Source of the DNA: Riptortus pedestris
Lineage: Eukaryota; Arthropoda; Insecta; Hemiptera; Alydidae
Reading direction: 5' to 3'
DNA length: 64,000 bases
Assembly: GCA_019009955.1 (NCBI GenBank)
Contig: CM032233.1
Location: forward strand, 14,397,001-14,461,000
The notes under the pieces were generated by a model, which had not been told where the DNA came from, made no database searches, and worked only from the letters and a program-made list of their open reading frames with translations. Within the stretch, counting starts at the first letter, position 1; every line of letters starts with the position of its first letter. A program made the translations under genes and the position numbers. This document shows positions 31,690-42,979 of the stretch, piece by piece.

Positions 31690-32615
31690 TGTAAATTCTA
31701 TGTCTACGAGATAGATAGAGACATTTTCATTGGAGATAGATAGACAAGTAGATAGATATGTGTGTGCGTTTTATGTCAACGAGATAGATATATAAATTTT
31801 GATATGAGATAGACAGACAGATAGATAGACAGATATGTGTGTACATTCTATGTCTACGAGATAGATACATTTTCATACGAAATAGATAGACAGTTAGATA
31901 GATATATATGTGTGTACATTCTATGTCTACGAGTTGGATACATTTTCATACGAAATAGATAGACAGATAGATATGTGTGTACATTCTATGTCTACGAGAT
32001 AGATACATTTTCATACGAAATAGATAGACAGATAGATATGTGTGTACAATCTATTTCTACGAGATAGATAGAGACATTTTCATACGAGATAGATATACAG
32101 GTAGATAGACATGTGTGTGCGTTTTATGTCTTCGAGATAGATATATACATTTTGCTATGAGATAGACAGACAGATAGATAGACAGATATGTGTGTACATT
32201 CTATGTCTACGAGATATTGTAGATACATTTTCATACGAAATAGATAGATAGATATGTGTGTACATTCTATGTCTACGAGATAGCTAGAGACATTTTCATA
32301 CGAGATAGATAGACAGGTAGATAGATATGTGTGTGCGTTTTATGTCTACGAGATAGATAAATACATTTTGATATGAGATAGACAGACAGATAGATAGACA
32401 GATATATGTGTACATTCTATGTCTACGAGATAGAAACATTTTCATACGAAATAGATACACAGATAGATATGTGTGTACATTCTATGTCTACGAGATAGAT
32501 ACATTTTCATACGAAACAGATAGACAGATAGATATGTGTGTACAATTTATGTTTACGAGATAGATAGACATATAGAAAGATAGATATGTGTGTACATTCT
32601 ATGTCTATATGATTA
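31690..32615. repeat. GATA-rich minisatellite with higher-order structure
   Basis: Around a dozen units built from ATGTGTGTACATTCTATGTC, TACGAGATAGATACATTTTC, ATACGAAATAGATAGACAG. The shortest unit is 65 bp (31921 to 31986). A longer variant with GTGTGCGTTTTATGTC and GATATGAGATAGACAGACAG occurs three times (about 31758, 32115, 32330), so short and long units alternate in a higher-order pattern. Confidence 0.85.
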
Positions 32616-32756
32616 TCAAGCTCCTTTGGTAACCCAATTGAGAATGAAGGGGTTCTTCGACCGTTGAAGTCTTAGTGAACTCAATGTCTAAAGGTCGAGT
32701 TAGAAGTTTAGCGGAGGCCCTTTCTCGCGTTGTAGTGTTTCTGTCTTTATCTTTTA

Positions 32757-32875
32757 GCAGATTTTCCTTAAGGTAAATCAGCTATTGAGGTCGTACTCAT
32801 GCCGCGATTTTCGAAAAATTTCTTCAAATGTCCATCAATCCTTCCCAGGAAATGACGAAAATGAGGTCCGTTCAA

Positions 32876-32935
<60 letters not shown>
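32757..32935 (+). mobile_element. HINE-like 5' fragment ending in (TA)n
   Basis: TAGCAGATTTTCCTTAAGG...ATCAGCTATTGAGGTCGTAC...GAGGTCCGTTCAAAATTT, then (TA)n at 32880-32935. Everything 3' of the microsatellite is missing. Confidence 0.8.
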
Positions 32936-32938
<3 letters not shown>

Positions 32939-33279
32939 CTGCTATGCTCCTCCTACGAGGCGCCAATTAGGTGAGTAACTAGTATTACGATTAAATAACA
33001 GAAAGAAAAAAAAACATTATCTGCATTTCGTTTCTTTTTGTTGAGGTCCGGCCTTTTGAGCTGTATAAATATATATTCGAATCACCCACTTACGAGGCAA
33101 GTTTAATCAGTTATTTTCCTCTGGATGAGCAGATGCTACCAATATTCCTTCTCTCTCATGTTGCCATTCTCCTTTCTTCCGCAAATACCGTTCCTTTTCT
33201 AAATTTAGGTGGTTTTTTTTTAAATCTTATGTTCTTGGTAATGCAAGAGCAAATAAATACCAAATATCATTCTAAATAC

Positions 33280-33328
33280 GTGGGAAATCTGTTTAGTTAA
33301 CGCCGCCCCTGCGTGACGGACTTTTTAA
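33280..33328 (+). mobile_element. HINE-like 3'-end fragment
   Basis: GTGGGAAATCTGTTTAGTTA, then CGCCGCCCCTGCG, then TGACGGACTTTTT. It could be the far end of the 32757 copy with the middle replaced. Confidence 0.7.
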
Positions 33329-33860
33329 TGGCATCTGAAGGTGGCTCAACTTTCTGATAAAGAGTTTGATTCGAAATCAAGAGAAGTTCATTATTTTTCA
33401 ATTTTGGTCTTAATATTTTCCTTGAAATATTCCATTCTTCCTTTTTTAAGTTATCTAGTAATCCATTATTTGTAAACGCTAAAATTTCCTTTGGATCCAG
33501 TGCTTCTGGTTTCATAACTGTTCTATAATTCCCAAAACTTGGAATCCACGATAGTGATTCTTAATTATTTTTAGTTAACTGAAAAGCTCCTAGATTCCAT
33601 TGTTTTTTTCTCTCTCATGAATTCCAACATATTTATATTTAATGAGGAATTTTCTTTCAATTCTATGATAATTAACTATCAAATGCGTCGGCGAGTTTTT
33701 GAGGTTTGCTAAAATTTTAGTTTTTTTAAAGGAAATGTGTTTCAAAGTCTGACTTTTACAGCTTGTATTTCCAATTCCTTGATTTGCGTTTCCGCTTCTA
33801 AGCAATATTTCACTATGAGAGCCATATCATCAGCAAACTAACATATTTTATTGTTTAGTT
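33329..33860 (-). pseudogene. Non-LTR retrotransposon reverse transcriptase relic
   Basis: The minus strand reads FADDMALIVKYCLEAETQIK near 33838-33780, the RT catalytic F/Y-A-D-D motif C. After a frameshift come KTKILANLKNSPTHLIVNYH and FLIKYKYVGI (33725-33615), which match the K-T-K...I...V..F+YLG region after motif C. A further open part at 33515-33330 continues the C-terminal side. Frameshifts and stops make it inactive. The LINE-type layout is clear, the clade is not. Confidence 0.75.
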
Positions 33861-34157
33861 TCGCTCCGACGACTTATACTAACCTTGGAAAAACAATTGT
33901 TGACATTTGATGAAACAGCATCAGAAGGTGAGTGAACCATAATGCAGATAAGGACGGGACAGTCAGAGTGATAAGGGATGCATGATCCATTGTTGGGGGA
34001 TGATCATTGATAACCGACTCCTACCCCTTATCCACTGCACTAATCTTGCAATACAACTCTGAATACCATTCAGATTCACTACCAATATGTTCCATGTTAT
34101 GTATGTGTATCTATATGTATATATATAAATTTTAAATATGGATTCCCTAACATCTCC

Positions 34158-34752
34158 TTGATTCATCTCATTGATTCTTTGCCGGCCAAAAAAGCCAAAT
34201 TGAATTGGGTCACGCAATTAAAATTACTCCTAGCTAAGTTTGGACGAGAAGAACTTTTTACGCTGCAAGCAGCTCTAAAAGGTGGCGCACTGCAACTTCT
34301 CTTGTGCAATATCAAGGAAAACTTAGAAAGAAGGAACTCTGACAGAGTAAAGTCTTCCACTTTTAGTCACATATATCAACCTATTTATGATTATCATAAA
34401 TACTTACAATACAAAATTAATATTGAGAAAATAAGAATGATCAGCCAACTAAGACTAGGAAGGGACAATGTGATAAGACGGAAATGTAATAAAACATTAC
34501 ACGTCATCGATACGACAGCTGTATGCAAAGTATGCCACGAGGACTATGAAAGCCTAGAGCACTTCATGAGCTTATGTCCACGATAGCAAGCTGTGAGGAA
34601 AGAGTTCAACATCTCATCACATGGAAGCATTGCTGACTTCCTGCAGATCACATCCCTCGACAAACTAAATAATGTCTGCAAGTACATTCACCAAGCAATA
34701 ACACTAAGGGTATCAGAGATTACTGGGAGTGCGCAGGAACAAGCACGATAAA
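34158..34752 (+). pseudogene. Non-LTR retrotransposon ORF2 C-terminal region, interrupted by a stop
   Basis: An open frame from 34158 ends in CKVCHEDYESLEHFMSLCPR, the CxxC...H...C knuckle found at the C-terminus of many LINE ORF2 proteins. A TAG at 34584-34586 interrupts it, but the same frame continues QAVRKEFNISSHGSIADFLQ to a TAA near 34750. Upstream, NWVTQLKLLLAKFGREELF and the R-M-I-S-Q-L-R-L-G-R segment fit the same region. It is on the opposite strand to the RT relic at 33329-33860, so they are separate insertions. Confidence 0.75.
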
Positions 34753-34944
34753 AAGGATGAAATTCCCTATATCAGCACTTCACTAAATACTTATGCATAT
34801 AAAATTCATGTATATATAAATATATTTCATTATAAACATATATGCATTATTCTTATTATTTTGTGTTATATTTTGTTTAAAAATATAGTACTCTGTAAGA
34901 CAAATAAGTCAAATAAATCATTATTCTATTTCTTCATTATTCTA

Positions 34945-34945
34945 C

Positions 34946-35001
<56 letters not shown>

Positions 35002-35010
35002 GTATGTATA
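34945..35010. repeat. Palindromic compound microsatellite
   Basis: (TACA)n, then (TA)n, then (TGTA)n. The flanking tetranucleotide runs are complements of each other, so the tract forms one large inverted repeat. Confidence 0.85.
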
Positions 35011-35249
35011 GTAACATGTAAAAATTCGTGCAATATAATGAATGGGAAGGGACGCGTGGATTTCAAAAAGGTTTACTTACAAAGGGAGTGCACTGTCTCC
35101 TCCCACCTCCGATTTGAACGACTATTTTTTAGTGTAGTACCTAATAAAAACAAATTCTGTTAAAACGAGAGAACGCCCTCTCGAAAACAAAAGGTTAAAG
35201 ATTTGCCTCAGGGTCTTGAGGTGTTGCAAAGACGTATATTTCAAAGAGT

Positions 35250-35325
35250 TTAGGTGGCTGAGCTGATAGCCATCTCCTTTTGTAACCGCAAGATCTCGAG
35301 ATCGAATCTCGCCAGGAGCGACTAA
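35250..35325 (+). repeat. tRNA-like SINE head or tRNA pseudogene
   Basis: A-box-like TGGCTGAGCTGATAG at 35255 and B-box-like GAGATCGAATCTC at 35298-35310 are spaced about as in a tRNA. The sequence does not fold into a clean acceptor stem and is followed by T-rich sequence, so a SINE head or dead tRNA is more likely than a functional tRNA gene. Confidence 0.5.
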
Positions 35326-36117
35326 TTCTTTTCTGGATTTTTTTTTTTTATTTTTTGTTTCTAGGGCGTTTATTTAATATAAAAAAATAAATATTTTTTT
35401 TAATATTGACATTTAATTTTTAACATGTTACATATATTTAAAGAAAATTCGGATGTTTTCTGTCAAAAATATAATAGGTATAAGGAAATATTTAATATTA
35501 TACAAGAAATATATTGTTATTAACTATCATTAGCAATAATTATGCAAATATTTTGATGATATTTTTAAAAGGTTTTACTTAGCTTTACCTATTTATTTGT
35601 TATTATTTACAATTAATAAATATATTTAAAAATGTCTAACTCTAGACATAAAAATATTCGTTAATAGTTATTTACTATAGAGCTGTATTTTCATTGTGCT
35701 TGGCCAATTCTAAAGCGGCATATCATTACTTCATCCCTTGTTTTAGTGCTTGTTGAAGGATTCCAGGGGTTGACACTACTTTTTACAGTGCGGAGTAGCA
35801 TCATGTAACTCATGTCATTTTTATTCTCAAGTTCCAGTTTTTTTTGCTTGATTGATAGCGTCAGCGATCGGAATTATGTTCATACGTTCAAATGATTTAA
35901 ACGAAATGAATTCGTGTGTTTGAAAGGGTACTTTTATGTAATATTAATTACACTCACATTTTATTTCAGATCCATTGTTCCCCGCATCAATCAAAATAGA
36001 TAGTCTACGTCTATGCATTAAATTAGCTTAAATTTGACACTGAGTTTTAACTTCATCCTGGAAAATTCTTCTTAGCCCAATTAAACCAAATAGTTTCATT
36101 AACTCTTTCTTTTGCAG

Positions 36118-36217
36118 AGGAAAAACCAGGATTTCTCCATGGATACCTACCATTCAGGCCGATTGCTGAGAAACTCATCAGTGAACCAGTTATTTCATCT
36201 CTCTCTTCTAACCCGGA
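36118..36217 (+). CDS. ADAMTS-like protein, internal exon (linker after TSP1 repeat 3)
   Basis: The strong acceptor CTTTCTTTTGCAG precedes it. Entered in phase 1 it reads E-EKPGFLHGYLPFRPIAEK, then LISEPVISSLSSNPE. No cysteine occurs. It looks like the proline/serine-containing linker between TSP1 groups, as ADAMTSL and papilin-like proteins have. The donor GA|GTAAGT is perfect and leaves phase 2, so the gene continues. No certain next exon is visible in the window. Assignment rests on frame continuity and splice sites rather than on domain content. Confidence 0.75.
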
Positions 36218-36543
36218 GTAAGTATATTTTCCAATAATCTAAGCCATTAAGCAATACACTCAAAACAATTAACGCCATGTTGGAATGTAATGTTCTTTTC
36301 CAGGTGCGTTTTGTTTTTATAATTAGCTTTATTTATGTCTCAGGAACAAGTGAACTGCCTGCATGTTTAATTAAGTTGCACCTGAAAAGTTAAGTGTCTC
36401 CTAGGCCGACTTACTTCATGAGTGAAGTTTCGCTATTTGCAGTGTCACTATAAAGTACAAATATTGTATAGGGGACCGTGAGCAGAAAGAAAGTGAAGAA
36501 TATGAAGGGCTAATACATTTTCAGTGGCGTGGCCCATTCTGAA

Positions 36544-37095
36544 GGTCCGTCACGCGGGTCTGCGTAAACTAAGCAGATTTCCCTCATGGAATGACACTAC
36601 TGATCTCATCTTGGCATATATTCTATATTTACTAAAAAAAAAAATCCGATGACTAGAAGTGGGTGGTCAATAAAATCGTCATTGATAACGTAATCACACT
36701 AACTGTTTGCGTCCCACATATTAAAGGAGTTAAATATTTAACTCCTACATAACATATTGCTAAATATTGGAAACAATATTTTGTATTTATGCTTAGACTA
36801 AAAAGTTTCATGATTTATTCTGTTATTTTTACAGTTCCATGATTAAAATAGGGGTATACTGAAGGCTAAAATATAAGGAACGCCAATATCTCGGTTAATA
36901 TTGAAGATACAGAATAAATGAATATAACAACATTTATAGAACATTAAATTGTAATGATATTGGTGCTATACACTTTTTTCATACAACTTATAATAACGGA
37001 CATATTTCGAACTTTCAAAATTCCCCCTATAAACCCCCCCCCTTCAATAGTCCGATTTCAGCCTTTAACGAACTTCACCTTTAGTTTTTCATAAA

Positions 37096-37162
<67 letters not shown>

Positions 37163-37190
37163 TAACTCTCCCTTAAGGGAAATCTGCTTA
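36544..37190 (-). mobile_element. HINE-like element with (TA)n(GA)n tract
   Basis: From GGTCCGTCACGCGGGTCTGC to CTTAAGGGAAATCTGCTTA. The microsatellite at 37098-37156 changes from TA to GA units. The usual stretch between it and the palindromic end is lost, so the tract runs almost into the 5' end. A second end scrap (TTTCCTTAGGTAAATCTCCT) follows at about 37203. Confidence 0.7.
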
Positions 37191-37631
37191 AAGTATTCAT
37201 GATTTCCTTAGGTAAATCTCCTAAACAATTACAACCAACCAGAACCATAATTTCTACCGACCTTTTCATTCATAAATTAAATCATATATTTCAAAATTTA
37301 AATAGTAATTCCAACAAAAACAAAAAAAAAAAAAGCCTGTAAAATATTCAATCACATTTGTGAACTGAAATATCAATAGAGATTCGTGGCATAGGAAAAG
37401 AATAGTTTCAATTTATTTATTGCTGGAGTTATTGAATAATAACTCAGCTGAGACAGATCTAGAAAAATCGAGCTTGTCCATAATTAAAATCGTCTTGTAA
37501 ATTAGGTTAATGAAGTGAATAATGTATCAGAAAAAATTCATTCACTTATTACAAAATTATGTAGACAAAATGAAGCTGTTTCTTTAACCTAAGTGTCTCT
37601 TATGGAGGTTGGCTGAGGAATGAACACATAG

Positions 37632-38099
37632 AAAAAGTCCGTCACCCAGGGGCTGCGTAAACTAAGCAGATTTCCCACGTGAAGTGTTGTAATAAAGAAA
37701 TTTCATGAGAACCGAACAGGTAAGGAAACGGCTTACCTTGCTTTTGGCGGGAAAGTCACTCTCATCCGTTATCCGCCCAGATTTAATAAAATGCAAATAT
37801 CTCGGTTAATATTCAAGATAGAGAATAAATGTATAGAACGATATTTATAGTAAATTTAATTTTCGATAAGGTTGATTCTATACAATTCTTCGATCCGACG
37901 TATAGTAACGGAAATATTTCGAATTTTCGAAAATCCTCCCGTCTAAACCCCCCACTGGTACGATTTCAGCCGTTAACGAACTTGATCTTTCTTTTTACAT
38001 AGAACGACTAAATATCGAGTTTGGTAAGGATCAAACAAAAATTGCGACCGCTAGAGTGGTAACAGACAAATATATAGATAGATAGATAAAGAGATAGGT

Positions 38100-38155
<56 letters not shown>

Positions 38156-38281
38156 TTTTGAACGGACGTCATTTTCGTCATCTCCTAGGTAGGATCGATG
38201 GACATTTGAAGAAAAAAATCGAAAATTCCGTCATGAGTACAACCTCAATAGCTGATTTCCCTTAAGGGAAATCTGCTAAAA
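37632..38281 (-). mobile_element. HINE-like element, short subtype, full length
   Basis: From AAAAAGTCCGTCACCCAGGG to AAGGGAAATCTGCTAAAA, with the (TA)n tract at 38102-38152 preceded by GATA units. It has the CTTGCTTTTGGCGGGAAAGT module of the short subtype. A diverged start (AAAAAGTCCATAACAAAGGA) follows directly, suggesting the remains of another head-to-tail copy. Confidence 0.8.
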
Positions 38282-38309
38282 AAAAGTCCATAACAAAGGA
38301 GCTCCGTAT

Positions 38310-38992
38310 AATATGTGATAATATATTATATTATAGTTTCATCTACATACAAAGTTTATAGCACTTCGTTATTAATCAAATCAATTGAGGGAAGCAGTTA
38401 TAGTAAACTAACCTACTTCAATTTAAACAATAATTACTTAGGCCTATCTGCAAACCGGCAATTCCACTCTTCTTATTTAAGATTATAATAATTGATATCA
38501 AATTAACTTTATTTAGCAGTTAAATTAACTGTAATAAGCCCAATATTAAAATGTTTTTAAACATTTTTTTTGTAAAACCTGAAGCCTTACAACATTTTAT
38601 GATAAATATCTTTTAAATATCTCAATTCTTTTTCCTTATTTTTTGCCTACTTATTTTCTGCTAGGTACATATTTTCTTTCAAATGTGTTGTTTTTCCCCC
38701 ATCCAAAATTTGTGCATTTTCAAAATTAAAGTTATGATTGTTTTGCACTGCGTGACAAGGTGGTTTGGTATTGATTTTTATTATCTATACTTTTCACATG
38801 CTGGGTCATGGTTTTTTTTTTTTTAATTGCTCCGATTCCCCACACATTACCACACATAATATTAATAAGGTATTAATATTAATATTAATATTAATACCAC
38901 ATAAGGTACATTACATTATAAATATTCTGGGGGACTAAATAACTGGTTGTATGAAAAAAGTATTATTTTTCTGGCCTTATGGTCCAAAAAGC

Positions 38993-38995
<3 letters not shown>
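38310..38995. other. Unassigned AT-rich stretch
   Basis: No feature except a short TTAATA repeat at about 38868-38897. Confidence 0.5.
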
Positions 38996-38999
<4 letters not shown>

Positions 39000-39034
<35 letters not shown>

Positions 39035-39046
39035 TAGATAGATAGA
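39000..39046. repeat. (TA)n(GATA)n microsatellite
   Basis: TA units, then four GATA-type units, next to the left arm of the 39087 foldback. Confidence 0.85.
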
Positions 39047-39086
39047 CACACATTCTATTTTTGAGGATCCATGGCTGGGAAGTATT

Positions 39087-39508
39087 TTCATTGTGAGAAG
39101 TTCGGCTATCTGCTGCAGCGATTTGAATTTTTGTTGGTACGCAAATTTTCGATGGAAATGCGTCCATCTTCATCAGGCATTTTTTTTTTTAAATTTGAAT
39201 AGTTACTTCATTAAATCATATGTTTTGGATTCTATTTTAATATGGCTTTCCACGTTTCAGAGAGAATGGCACCATCTACGCGGCTTATTGTATTTGTTCT
39301 CTTGTTAATTTAGAGATTTTGGATGGTGCCATACTCTCTGAAACGTGGAAAGCCATATTAAAATAAAATCCAAAATATATGATTTAAGAAGTAACTATTC
39401 AAATTAAAACATTGTTGACGAAGATGGACGCACTTCCATCGAAAATTTGCATACCAACAAAAATTCAAACCACTGGAGCAGATAGCCGAACCCCTTACAA
39501 TGAATATA
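39087..39508. mobile_element. Foldback element with about 180-bp arms
   Basis: The left arm 39087-39268 (TTCATTGTGAGAAGTTCGGC...GGCTTTCCACGTTTCAGAGA) is the complement of the right arm at about 39323-39508, with an unpaired loop of roughly 50 bases. Each arm contains a hammerhead-like motif near its outer part. No coding capacity. TA-rich sequence lies on both outer sides. Confidence 0.8.
39139..39177 (-). ncRNA. Hammerhead-like motif in left foldback arm
   Basis: The minus strand reads CCTGATGAA, then stem GATGG-ACGCATTT-CCATC, then GAAAATTTGC. CTGATGA and GAAA match hammerhead core positions. One extra unpaired A precedes the stem. The inverted copy in the right arm (about 39415-39450, plus strand) keeps the GATGG/CCATC stem but has TTGACGAA for CTGATGAA. 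Confidence 0.4.
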
Positions 39509-39534
39509 TATATATATATATATATACAGAAATA

Positions 39535-39670
39535 CATATACTTTTGAACGGACCTCATTTTCTTCATCTCCTAGGCAAGACTGATAAACATTTTAAGAAA
39601 GTTTTCAAAAACCGCACCATGAGAACAAACACAATAACTGGTTTCCCATTAGCAAAATTGTCTAAGAAGT
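39535..39670 (-). mobile_element. HINE-like 5'-end fragment
   Basis: TTTTGAACGGACCTCATTTT, then CATCTCCTAGGCAAGACTGA...ACAATAACTGGTTTCCC. A diverged 5' end of the family directly beside the foldback element. Confidence 0.65.
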
Positions 39671-39835
39671 TGTATGGCACTCCGGGTTGCAAGTAGAAGC
39701 AGCCCCCTGGTGATTGGAAGACCCGATTTATTACTTGGGAAGATTATGGTCCCACAATTCTTGATGCGTTGTAAATCTTTTGACATTTAAACAACTTAAA
39801 CAAATTATGACTACCATCTCCAATTATTCTCTTTT

Positions 39836-40665
39836 ATCAGATCTCCCTTAAGAGAAATCAGTTTTTGAGGTTTTACCCATGAAACCATATTCGAAAACTT
39901 TATTTTATACGTGTTTGTCTGTCTAGTCGGAATTTTCATGTGGGCGTTACCAAACTTGATTTGTTAGCGGTTAATGCAAAAATAAAGATCAAGGCTGAAA
40001 TCGGTCCCGGAAATTCAAACTAATTCCATTATTGCGAGTTGGTACGAAAAACTTTATAAAAAAAAATCTAAAACCTATTGATGCTCTACAATTGTTTTTA
40101 AATACATTTTCCCGTAACTCAAACATTAAGTTAAAAATAAATCATTTTTATTTATTTGATTTTAGTTTTAATTTCAACCATTGAAATTATATAACTGGTT
40201 TCGTAATTTTATTAGTCTTTATACTTTATAATTATCTAGTTTCTCTACAAGATTTTTTTTTTGTTTTTGAATTTGATGTCGTTTTTGTTTTGTTATTTTT
40301 TTTATTTGTCGATTCGTGTTTTTTTATCTCTTTAGTTGCGTTTTGTTATTTGGTTATGTTCTTAGTTTGTTATGTTCTAATTGTATTGTTTAATTTTTCT
40401 TGTTACTGTTTTCGTTTCTGTATTTTGTTTATATTCATTGTTTTTTGTTAAGCAATATCGCCTCTTAGCGAACGCTCTACAATAAATAAATAAATCAAAT
40501 ATTAAACCATTTATTCAGCCTTTCTTATTTCTTGCCTTCAGTAAACCCCTACTCTTCAGATTTTTACATAGAAATAGAGAATATATGTAGAAACATCATC
40601 TCCAGCGTCATCCAGCGCGGTGGAAATCAGCCCAGTTTACGCAGCCCCTGCACGAAGGACTTTTT
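39836..40665 (+). mobile_element. HINE-like element carrying an insertion
   Basis: The start TATCAGATCTCCCTTAAGAG and the end GGAAATCAGCCCAGTTTACG, then CAGCCCCTGCACGAAGGACT, are both recognisable though diverged. About 40137-40500 is foreign: a T-rich stretch ending GAACGCTCTACAATAAATAA. It resembles the LINE-type tail at 3517-3712 and probably is a truncated retrotransposon. Confidence 0.65.
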
Positions 40666-40669
40666 TATT

Positions 40670-41275
40670 TCTTTTATTTCTTGCGAGCCATCTTACTTTT
40701 AATTATGGTCGATTATTTTAGATAAATGAAGTTAGAACAGCGACAGTGATAAAGTCGAATTATTGCTTTAAATGTCTCTAGTCCAAAGTAATACGAGTTT
40801 CAAACTCATCAAAAGGTTTTTTTTTTACTTTCTTGTTCGAATTAAATTAAAAAACTGGAATAGCGGCTCTCAGATTTCAACGGAATTATCCGTATTTACA
40901 TTCACTGGACCTATTTATTAAGTATCGGTGTGACTTCTGTTCCTATGTACGAATCTCGCAGAAATCAAAGTCCGTAGAAGACTTAGAATGTTCAAATTTC
41001 ATCTTTAGAACTGGTGTAGTCTTTTTGTGCACCTCCCGCTTTTAATTAAAATCGACTTAGTGGGAGAAGGGTTAGAGAGGGGCGGAAATAGAAAAATTCC
41101 AAATTTCAGAATACCTATCAGTGGAAGAAAAACATTTTATAGAACCATTTATTATTAATTACGAAAAGATCTGTAAATTAATTTGTATGTCATGTTTTGG
41201 CCTGATTCATTAGAACAGAGATACTGCATATCAACTGAAGTGCAACCAAACATATTTTTTAATTTAATTTAACAG
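40670..41275. other. Unassigned stretch before the candidate exon
   Basis: Contains scraps resembling the HINE-like body (AATTATCCGTATTTACATTC, GACTTAGTGGGAGAAGGGTT) but no clear ends. Confidence 0.4.
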
Positions 41276-41395
41276 GAGTACAAGGAAGTCATGTGGTGCG
41301 TTCATCAGATATATTTTAATGGAAAAGATAAGCTGGCTTACGAACTGCCATTGGCAATATGCCCAGATCAGAATCCTTTATACGTCTCCAATTAA
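41276..41395 (+). CDS. Candidate further exon of the ADAMTS-like gene (TSP1-like half repeat)
   Basis: A good acceptor (TTTTTTAATTTAATTTAACAG) is followed in phase 0 by EYKEVMWCVHQIYFNGKDKL, then AYELPLAICPDQNPLYVSN and a stop. The C...ELP..IC pattern with a preceding KEVMWC resembles the second half of some ADAMTSL TSP1 repeats (...REVKC...ELP...C). The exon before it ends in phase 2, so at least one unseen exon would be needed between them. No good GT donor precedes the stop, and the closing cysteines are missing. It may be a terminal exon, a decayed exon or chance. Confidence 0.35.
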   Translation, partial: EYKEVMWCVHQIYFNGKDKLAYELPLAICPDQNPLYVSN

Positions 41396-42040
41396 AGTGT
41401 TATTTGTCCATCCATTCAAATAGTATGATACTCTTCGTTCTACATGGAAAAAATATTTTTTTATATGAATACATGTACGGATTAATTTATTTTTTCTAAA
41501 TGCCACGTAAAACAAGTTTTTTTTTTCTTTTATAAACCTTTCATAACGGAAGTAATCTATTGGGGATTTCAGATAACGGGCGAAACTTTTATTGGTCATC
41601 CGGAAAAAACGTTTAGAAAATAATGGATGAGGATATCAAAAATGTCACTGACAAAACCTCAAAAGCAAATCAGAGTCATTGATTTCCCTTCGTTCCTGGG
41701 CAAAAGTAACAAGCAACACTAGAAATCAAATTAAATGATTTATTGAAAACATAATAGGTTTTATTAATCAAATTTTATTTAAAAAACTTCTTGTCCTTAG
41801 AATATTCTTAAGTTGCCCAGTTAAATAATGTAATGAAGTTAAGAATAGCAGCTCATGAATATTACGATTGTTATCATAGCTGCCAACACTATGCATTTAT
41901 TATAATACCAATTAAAAACTTTAATTTAATGGGCACGTATCGATATGTGATTAATTCCGATAGATAATATTATTTTTTTATATAATGTAAATTAATATTA
42001 TATAAATCAAATAAAGGGTTAGAACCGCCAGTATAAATGA

Positions 42041-42293
42041 TACTGTTGTCATAGCTGTCGGCGGAGACCGTCGTCACTTGCTGATGATCGAGTACAGCTG
42101 GCATTGTGCTGTCGATGCAATGGCACCATCTTCAAGCCCTTCAAAACGTTGTACTGCTTGTAATGAGTAATGAGTTGTAGTAAAGCTTTTTGATGGGCTT
42201 GAAGATGGTGACATTGCATCTATAGCACAATGCCAGCTGTACTCGATCATCAGCCAGTGATGATGGTCTCCACCGACAGCTATGACAACAGTA
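42041..42293. mobile_element. Foldback element with about 100-bp arms
   Basis: TACTGTTGTCATAGCTGTCG...CATCTTCAAGCCC at the left is the complement of GGGCTTGAAGATGGTG...GACAGCTATGACAACAGTA at the right, with a central loop of about 50 bases. The ends TACTG/CAGTA suggest TA-flanked insertion. No ORF. The arms contain a CTTGAAGATG...CATC segment loosely like the hammerhead-like motif. Confidence 0.8.
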
Positions 42294-42389
42294 ATATTAT
42301 ATATCTTAACATTAATTATATTAAATTAATGTAATACATATTATATTAATTAATATTATTTATTATAAATAAATAATAATAATAGTTTT

Positions 42390-42975
42390 TTTTTGTTTTT
42401 TTTATTCCACCTCATAGTAACCTTATGAGGAGTTATTTATTTGAATACATGTTCCATTGCCACATGGCATATTACATGTATGATTATGTTTAAATGCATT
42501 CTTATTTTACAATATATACACGTTAATCAACTATCTACTCAAATATATAATATAAAAATAATAATAATAATAATAATAAAATAAAATATTTAAATAAGTA
42601 AGATAATTAATAAATGAAATGAAAAAAATAAATAATTAAAATAAGAACAAAAAAATCAATTAAACTCAACCTATGTTTAATTTGCTAGTCTATGTAAGGT
42701 AAATATATTGAATTATAATTCCCATTCCCCACAATCAACTTTACATTCTAATGTATTTTTGCTACATCCATATCTATACTTTTGATAAACTTTATAAGTT
42801 CTTTATTAAATATAATATGAGGTGGTCCTGGCGAATTTCCTCCTTTTAAAATTATGTTCATTATTAAATTTGATCTATTTTGATTAAATGTTGAACAGTC
42901 ATAAAGTATATGTAAAAAAGTTTCTGTTGTCTGTCAGTCGCAAGTACATTTGTCATTGTCTTCAATTATTAGTAT
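42390..42975 (-). pseudogene. LINE 3' end (ORF2 C-terminus and 3'UTR)
   Basis: The minus strand near 42960-42765 reads DNDKCTCD, a stop, then HILYDCSTFNQNR...PPHIIFNKELIKFIKSID...DVAKIH and a stop. The CxC...H..YDC arrangement is the C-terminal knuckle of an RNase H-bearing non-LTR element. The 3'UTR extends left to an A-rich end (T-run at about 42390-42407 on the plus strand). It matches 48856-49925 closely and is a 5'-truncated copy of the same family. Confidence 0.75.
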
Positions 42976-42979
42976 ATGT

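Larger units (their letters stand above)
28581..36117 (+). other. Intron of the ADAMTS-like gene
   Basis: GTGAGT donor and CTTTCTTTTGCAG acceptor, both strong. It holds an interspersed repeat with internal triplication, a MITE, a minisatellite, LINE relics and a SINE-like head (separate entries). 30720-31690 and 35330-36110 are AT-rich with nothing recognised. Confidence 0.8.

Noticed and set aside
31690..32615. CRISPR-like array
   Set aside because: Repeats are contiguous, variable in length and GATA-rich with no unique spacers, in eukaryotic DNA. It is a minisatellite.
35250..35325. A functional tRNA gene
   Set aside because: A-box and B-box-like segments are present, but no clean acceptor and D stems could be drawn. 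SINE head or pseudogene is more likely.
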